Source of the DNA: a virus
Direction: 5' to 3' (one strand)
IMG/VR virus record: IMGVR_UViG_3300042868_000463
Span: 1 to 27,573 of that record
Length of the DNA stretch: 27,573 bases
Part shown: in pieces, positions 24,329-27,573 of the stretch
Layout: each line of letters begins with the position of its first letter
Position numbering within the stretch: the first letter of the stretch is position 1
Translations under genes and position numbers: made by a program
The notes under the pieces: model-generated
Seen by the model: the letters and a program-made list of their open reading frames with translations, nothing else
Told to the model about the DNA's origin: nothing
The model's database searches: none

Positions 24329-25078
24329 CTACAAATCTAAATTATTTTCTAACATTTTCAAAGCATCGATGCCATCATCTGTCTTTAGGAACTGAGCCAC
24401 GGCAAAGTATGGGTCATCACCATAAGAGACAGTAAGCATCTTTTTCTTTACAGAAGGTGTATTAAACCACACTTCCTTGTTATTATTTCTGAATGCCAGT
24501 AACTTGTTCTCAAAGAACACGTGGATATTTGCCTGAAGTTTTAGCATTGGATCACGTAGGATATTCAAGAATCCCTTTGGATCTCTCTTTGCATAAATCA
24601 AGATATCACGCTTAAGCTCAGATGTTGTGAACTTGTTTGGATCTTTACTGAACAATACTCTAGCAATTGTCTCCATCTGATCAACACTAAGTTGACGTGC
24701 TTCAATCAATGCATCTACTTCAGATGTAAGCTGCTCTACTTCCTTAGCTGCATCCTTCTCATAATCAACCTGAATAAATGCCAAGCCATTAAGTGGATGG
24801 TAGTGAAGAAACTGTTGTAGTACAGGGTTAGTTCTTGGAACTGATAGGAATCCATTCTCAAAGATGATTGGCTCTACAATTGCGTTGCCATCTTGCTCAT
24901 CCTCAAAGGGAGACTTCTGATTGATGGCGTACCTTAGTGGTCTGTTGATATTGTTCTCCTCATCAAAGTAAAGGAGTGGATACCTTCTAGTATTTCTTGA
25001 AGGTAGAGTAAAAGATAAAGGAGCAGACTCTCCCTTGAGTTTGTAAACTTTGTCAGAACTTATTGATTGCTTTTTCAT
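24329..25078 (-). CDS. Conserved phage head-region protein, 249 aa, unknown function
   Basis: The N-terminal half contains LPSRNTRRYPLLYFDEE, RYAINQKSPFEDEQDGNAI and FLSVPRTNPVLQQFL, strings I recognise as a conserved set in proteins encoded near the capsid gene of environmental phages; the middle is a charged helical region (EKDAAKEVEQLTSEVDALIE) that may be coiled coil, and the end has KKKMLTVSYGDDPYFAVAQF. No enzymatic motif is seen. It is flanked by terminators on both sides, so it may form its own transcription unit or be expressed by read-through. A role in head assembly or maturation is likely from its position but unproven. Confidence 0.62.
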   Translation of the reverse strand: MKKQSISSDKVYKLKGESAPLSFTLPSRNTRRYPLLYFDEENNINRPLRYAINQKSPFEDEQDGNAIVEPIIFENGFLSVPRTNPVLQQFLHYHPLNGLAFIQVDYEKDAAKEVEQLTSEVDALIEARQLSVDQMETIARVLFSKDPNKFTTSELKRDILIYAKRDPKGFLNILRDPMLKLQANIHVFFENKLLAFRNNNKEVWFNTPSVKKKMLTVSYGDDPYFAVAQFLKTDDGIDALKMLENNLDL

Positions 25079-25100
25079 TTGATTAGATTTAAAGATTTAA

Positions 25101-25127
25101 AATAGAGGGAGCCACAGCGACCCCCTC
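25101..25127 (-). terminator. Intrinsic terminator after the 111-aa gene
   Basis: On the - strand GAGGGGG and CTCCCTC pair (7 bp with one G-T) around the loop TCGCTGTGG, followed by TATTTT. It lies directly after the stop of the 111-residue gene and before the 249-residue gene. The T tract is shorter than in the other two terminators, so some read-through is expected. Confidence 0.7.
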
Positions 25128-25136
25128 AGTTAATTA

Positions 25137-25472
25137 TTACTTCCCTGCTTTAAGCTTTTTAACTAATTGATTAGCTCCAAACTTACTCTCACTAGTAGCT
25201 ATGTTCCCCTTTGATGTAACCTTACCACTTGCATCCTTAATGATATAGTTGTAGGTGTCTTTATCTGGCTTGTTCATATTTGTAGTATCAATAGACATCT
25301 TATATCCTTTGGTAAGATTAACATCCATTAATGCTCTTTTACTAGCAGGCTTCTTTGCTGGTTCGTCATAAATTCTAGAGGCCTTTACTGTAACCTCAGG
25401 AAGTGTTCGTGGTCCTTTAATCGGATCTCCTCCTTTTTTCTTGGGCACTGGCCCCATTACTTTCTTTGCCAT
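25137..25472 (-). CDS. Small basic virion-region protein, 111 aa, with LPEVTVKASRI motif
   Basis: The N-terminus is very basic and Gly/Pro-rich (KKVMGPVPKKKGGDPIKG), followed by LPEVTVKASRIYDEP at 24-38 and then a compact beta domain (YKMSIDTTNMNKPDKDTYNY) with a Lys-rich end. It shares its first 40 residues in layout with the adjacent 87-residue protein (KKKGGDP, then (L/M)PE..., then ASRI.D.P), so the two are probably paralogues. The LPEV(V/T)V(T/K)A string is frequent in Bacteroidota phage proteins and resembles a TonB box. The protein may be a minor capsid or cement component. The leader is AT-rich (AAATAAATAAAACA). Confidence 0.65.
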   Translation of the reverse strand: MAKKVMGPVPKKKGGDPIKGPRTLPEVTVKASRIYDEPAKKPASKRALMDVNLTKGYKMSIDTTNMNKPDKDTYNYIIKDASGKVTSKGNIATSESKFGANQLVKKLKAGK

Positions 25473-25484
25473 TGTTTTATTTAT

Positions 25485-25748
25485 TTAACGTCCTTTTCTC
25501 ATACCAAAAATGTTGGTCGATTTACCAGCTGCCGCACCAGATCTTTTCAATGCAGCCTTATTAACTCTTGAAACTTTTCTAGTGTAGTCTTTTACTCTTG
25601 CTGGCTTTGAAGGCTTGTCAACAATTCTAGAAGCAGTTTTTGTAAACTCAGGCATTGTGTACCCTTCTTTAACTGGACCTGTTTCTTTTTTTACTGGGTC
25701 TCCTCCTTTTTTCTTTAGGATTGGGTCTCCTATCTTTTTCTTAATCAT
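25485..25748 (-). CDS. Small basic virion-region protein, 87 aa, paralogue of the 111-aa neighbour
   Basis: The protein has two basic KKK/GDP blocks (KKKIGDPILKKKGGDPVKK), then YTMPEFTKTASRIVDKPSKP at 30-49, aligned with LPEVTVKASRIYDEP in the next gene. The rest is Arg/Lys-rich and ends in MRKGR. The predicted charge is strongly positive, so it may bind DNA or the inner capsid surface. It is the first gene after the capsid terminator and is 12 nt from the next gene. No enzyme or membrane motif is seen. Confidence 0.65.
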   Translation of the reverse strand: MIKKKIGDPILKKKGGDPVKKETGPVKEGYTMPEFTKTASRIVDKPSKPARVKDYTRKVSRVNKAALKRSGAAAGKSTNIFGMRKGR

Positions 25749-25765
25749 GGTCTTGTTTGTTTAAA

Positions 25766-25794
25766 GTTAAAAGGAAGGGCCAATCGGCCCCTCC
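25766..25794 (-). terminator. Strong intrinsic terminator after the major capsid gene
   Basis: On the - strand GGAGGGGCC pairs with GGCCCTTCC (9 bp with one G-T) around the tetraloop GATT, followed by TTTT AACTTT. It starts 14 nt after the capsid stop codon. Such a hairpin fits the need for an abundant, stable capsid mRNA and reduced expression of the genes beyond. Confidence 0.88.
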
Positions 25795-25807
25795 ATATTA
25801 CTTACAA

Positions 25808-27229
25808 TTAGGCTCCGTATCTGAACAACACGAAGTTGTTTGCACCCAAGGTACATACACAACGCTCAGACAAGAAGTTAACCTCCATTGCATCGAGATC
25901 GCTAGTCTGTGCACCACCGGCAGAACCAGTAATCCAAGTCTTGTATCTACGATCTTCAGTCTCAGAAGCTCTGTAACGAACGTGCAAGAATGGTCTCTTA
26001 GCGTTCTTACCCATAATCTGATCGTACACAGTTGTAGAACCAGCAGGCACCAATAGACCAGTTACAGTACCAGTAGCAGTAGAACCAGTAGGCAACCCAC
26101 CACGCATGGTAGGATCGTTCAAGTACTTCCAGTCAGACTTGTAGAAGTCATAACCTCTACGGAATCCAGTGAATCCAAGATTCAAGGCCATCTTCTCATC
26201 GTTGTCAAATAGACCGTAAGAAGTACCACCAGCAGCGTAGCTGTTCTGAGCTGCCAACATATCATCGATGTCAAAGCTGAATGCTCTGTTAACGAAGATT
26301 ACGTTCTCTTCGATAGATCCCTGCTTATCAAGACGAGAGATGATGCTATCAAAGTCAGATAGAGTAGTTGGGTTACCACCACCCCATACGTTACCACGGT
26401 TGTTAACCACGTAGAAGATACCCTCAGAACCTTTGTTACCATACAATGGGTTCAAGCCAGCATTAGCTACACCAGAACCAGTCTCAGCAGGAACTGCTTC
26501 AATCATTGCGGTCTCAAGATAGTCTTCGAAACGTAGACGAGTCTCATGCTCAGACTTCAAATACCAAAGGTATCCAGTTGCACCATTCTCAGTAGTTACT
26601 TCTACCCATCCAATCTGAGCCATGTCAGAACCAGATACTGCATACTTGTCCTTAATGATGATTGGGGAGTTGTCGAAGATTTCATCTTCAGCCTCCAAAG
26701 ATCCGATCATTCCAACAGTTCCTTTCTTAAATTCAGAACCATAGATCCATACTGAAAGAACAGCAGTTCCAGAGAAAGTCTGTCCACCACCTTCGTAGTA
26801 AGCTACTTCAAAAGTGTCAGCAGAAACGTTAACTGCGGTAACGATACCCTTGTTAGAAAGACCTGTAGCGTTATCAGAGATAAATACAGTCTGTCCAGCA
26901 CGGATCGCAATAGCGGTTACGTTAGCATCATTAACAGTAATAGTTGCAGAATCTGCTGCTGCATTAGCAGAAGAATCGCAGTTCACATACTTAGTATGCA
27001 AACGGCCTTGCTCAGCCCACTTGATCATGTCAGAGTTGGACGGCATTTCAGCTCCTACCATTCTTAGGAAGGAAGCTACGGTACGGTTACCATAACGCTC
27101 GAATTCTTTCTCGTAAGTATCAGGTAGATACTGGTTCAAGAAATCAAAGTTGGTAATGTAGTTAGTTGATAAAGGGACCTGCTCAGCACTTGGCTGCAAC
27201 TGGAACCCAGGAGTGTTTAATACTGCCAT
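25808..27229 (-). CDS. Major capsid protein, probable HK97 fold, 473 aa
   Basis: The N-terminal arm (MAVLNTPGFQLQPSAEQVPL) is followed by helical text (YLPDTYEKEFERYGNRTVAS) and a segment rich in short strands (about 95-170, AIRAGQTVFISDN...), which could be an inserted beta domain. The remainder has mixed strands and helices, including FEDYLETAMIEAVPAE and FDIDDMLAAQNSYAAGG. Size, position after a scaffold-like gene, and a strong downstream terminator fit a major capsid protein. The DNA here is more GC-rich and regular than in its neighbours, suggesting selection for high expression. The start has an A-rich leader (AAAAAAACAAAACA). The HK97 fold is assumed from the tailed-phage context, not read from motifs. 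Confidence 0.78.
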   Translation of the reverse strand: MAVLNTPGFQLQPSAEQVPLSTNYITNFDFLNQYLPDTYEKEFERYGNRTVASFLRMVGAEMPSNSDMIKWAEQGRLHTKYVNCDSSANAAADSATITVNDANVTAIAIRAGQTVFISDNATGLSNKGIVTAVNVSADTFEVAYYEGGGQTFSGTAVLSVWIYGSEFKKGTVGMIGSLEAEDEIFDNSPIIIKDKYAVSGSDMAQIGWVEVTTENGATGYLWYLKSEHETRLRFEDYLETAMIEAVPAETGSGVANAGLNPLYGNKGSEGIFYVVNNRGNVWGGGNPTTLSDFDSIISRLDKQGSIEENVIFVNRAFSFDIDDMLAAQNSYAAGGTSYGLFDNDEKMALNLGFTGFRRGYDFYKSDWKYLNDPTMRGGLPTGSTATGTVTGLLVPAGSTTVYDQIMGKNAKRPFLHVRYRASETEDRRYKTWITGSAGGAQTSDLDAMEVNFLSERCVCTLGANNFVLFRYGA

Positions 27230-27248
27230 TGTTTTGTTTTTTTAGTTG

Positions 27249-27573
27249 TTATATTTTTTTAATGCTGCGGATTTTTAGACCCCTTCCAGAGTCTGGCGCA
27301 ACCGCCTTCACCTGCATTCCACCCTTGTTAACAACCTCAGGAGCTCTACGCTCAGACATATTTATATTTTTGGTCTTTCGTAAAACGTCATCGGTAGCAT
27401 CCGCTTGCCCTTGCTCATAAAAGAACTTGGCAAACTTCTCAGGATTCATTGCGATAGACAAAGACCTGTGGTATCCAGCTGCATCCTTAATTAGTCCACT
27501 GTCATCCAAGAACTTATTAACAAAGTTTAATGGACTTGACTGAGCACTCCTTAATTCTGAAGCATATGCCGGA
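27249..27573 (-). CDS. Probable capsid scaffolding protein, C-terminal part, partial
   Basis: The frame is open to the right edge of the window (first visible residues PAYASELRSAQSSPLNFVN), so this is the 3' end of a longer gene; the TTG at 27509 is not a credible start. The segment NPEKFAKFFYEQGQADATDD, followed by KNINMSERRAPEV, and a basic, Gly-rich C-terminus (KIRSIKKI) fit scaffold C-termini, where a basic tail binds the capsid protein. It lies 19 nt upstream of the capsid gene, the usual place. A portal or protease tail is the less likely alternative. Co-transcription with the capsid gene is expected because the gap has no terminator. Confidence 0.6.
   Translation of the reverse strand, partial: PAYASELRSAQSSPLNFVNKFLDDSGLIKDAAGYHRSLSIAMNPEKFAKFFYEQGQADATDDVLRKTKNINMSERRAPEVVNKGGMQVKAVAPDSGRGLKIRSIKKI

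Noticed and set aside
1-27573. CRISPR array, insertion sequence or attachment site
   Set aside because: No spaced direct repeats, transposase, integrase or inverted-repeat ends were found.

Overview
The window looks like part of a tailed double-stranded DNA phage genome with a podovirus-like virion, most likely infecting a member of the Bacteroidota. The host guess rests on three things: A-rich translation leaders with almost no Shine-Dalgarno sequences, a cluster of very small coupled proteins of types I associate with Flavobacterium-group phages, and one sequence resembling a Bacteroidota -7 element (TATATTTG). No integrase, transposase, CRISPR array or host gene is visible. The standard genetic code fits every gene seen.

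The genome is split into two convergent blocks that meet tail to tail at 3967-3970. The left block (1-3970, + strand) is a replication/early module. It holds the 3' end of a probable D5-type primase-helicase and an SNF2-like superfamily 2 helicase, followed by a 105-nt tRNA-Leu-like RNA whose acceptor stem begins inside the helicase stop codon. Next comes a compact RNA that can fold as a stem enclosing a pseudoknot, then six tiny overlapping genes. The block ends with a VRR-NUC nuclease, a DnaA-domain-IV-like protein with a coiled coil, and a last small gene.

The right block (27573 down to 3967, - strand) is the late virion module. In transcription order it encodes the end of a probable scaffold protein, the major capsid protein, two short basic proteins sharing one motif layout, a conserved head-region protein, two probable head-tail connector proteins and a 1473-residue probable tail tube/nozzle protein. 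A duplicated adhesin-like protein and another structural protein follow. Then come a GNAT-like protein of 136 residues, an Ala/Gln-rich protein of 302, a protein of 483 and a giant protein of 2970 residues. The last four match the order and general character of T7 genes 13-14-15-16 (internal core/ejection proteins). Three intrinsic terminators lie just after the capsid gene and within the next 1.6 kb, so late transcription is probably stepped down after the capsid.

The most unusual object is the giant protein. It carries a perfectly spaced N-terminal tandem repeat, an HEIAH zincin domain, an unidentified domain, and a class I methyltransferase fold in an AT-rich stretch. Several internal segments are punctuated by a recurring SRSQ/SRSS tetrapeptide. 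This resembles the 'polyvalent protein' architecture known from phages and conjugative elements: enzymes injected with the DNA that act early in the host. The tRNA-like RNA plus adjacent pseudoknot is the second most unusual item.
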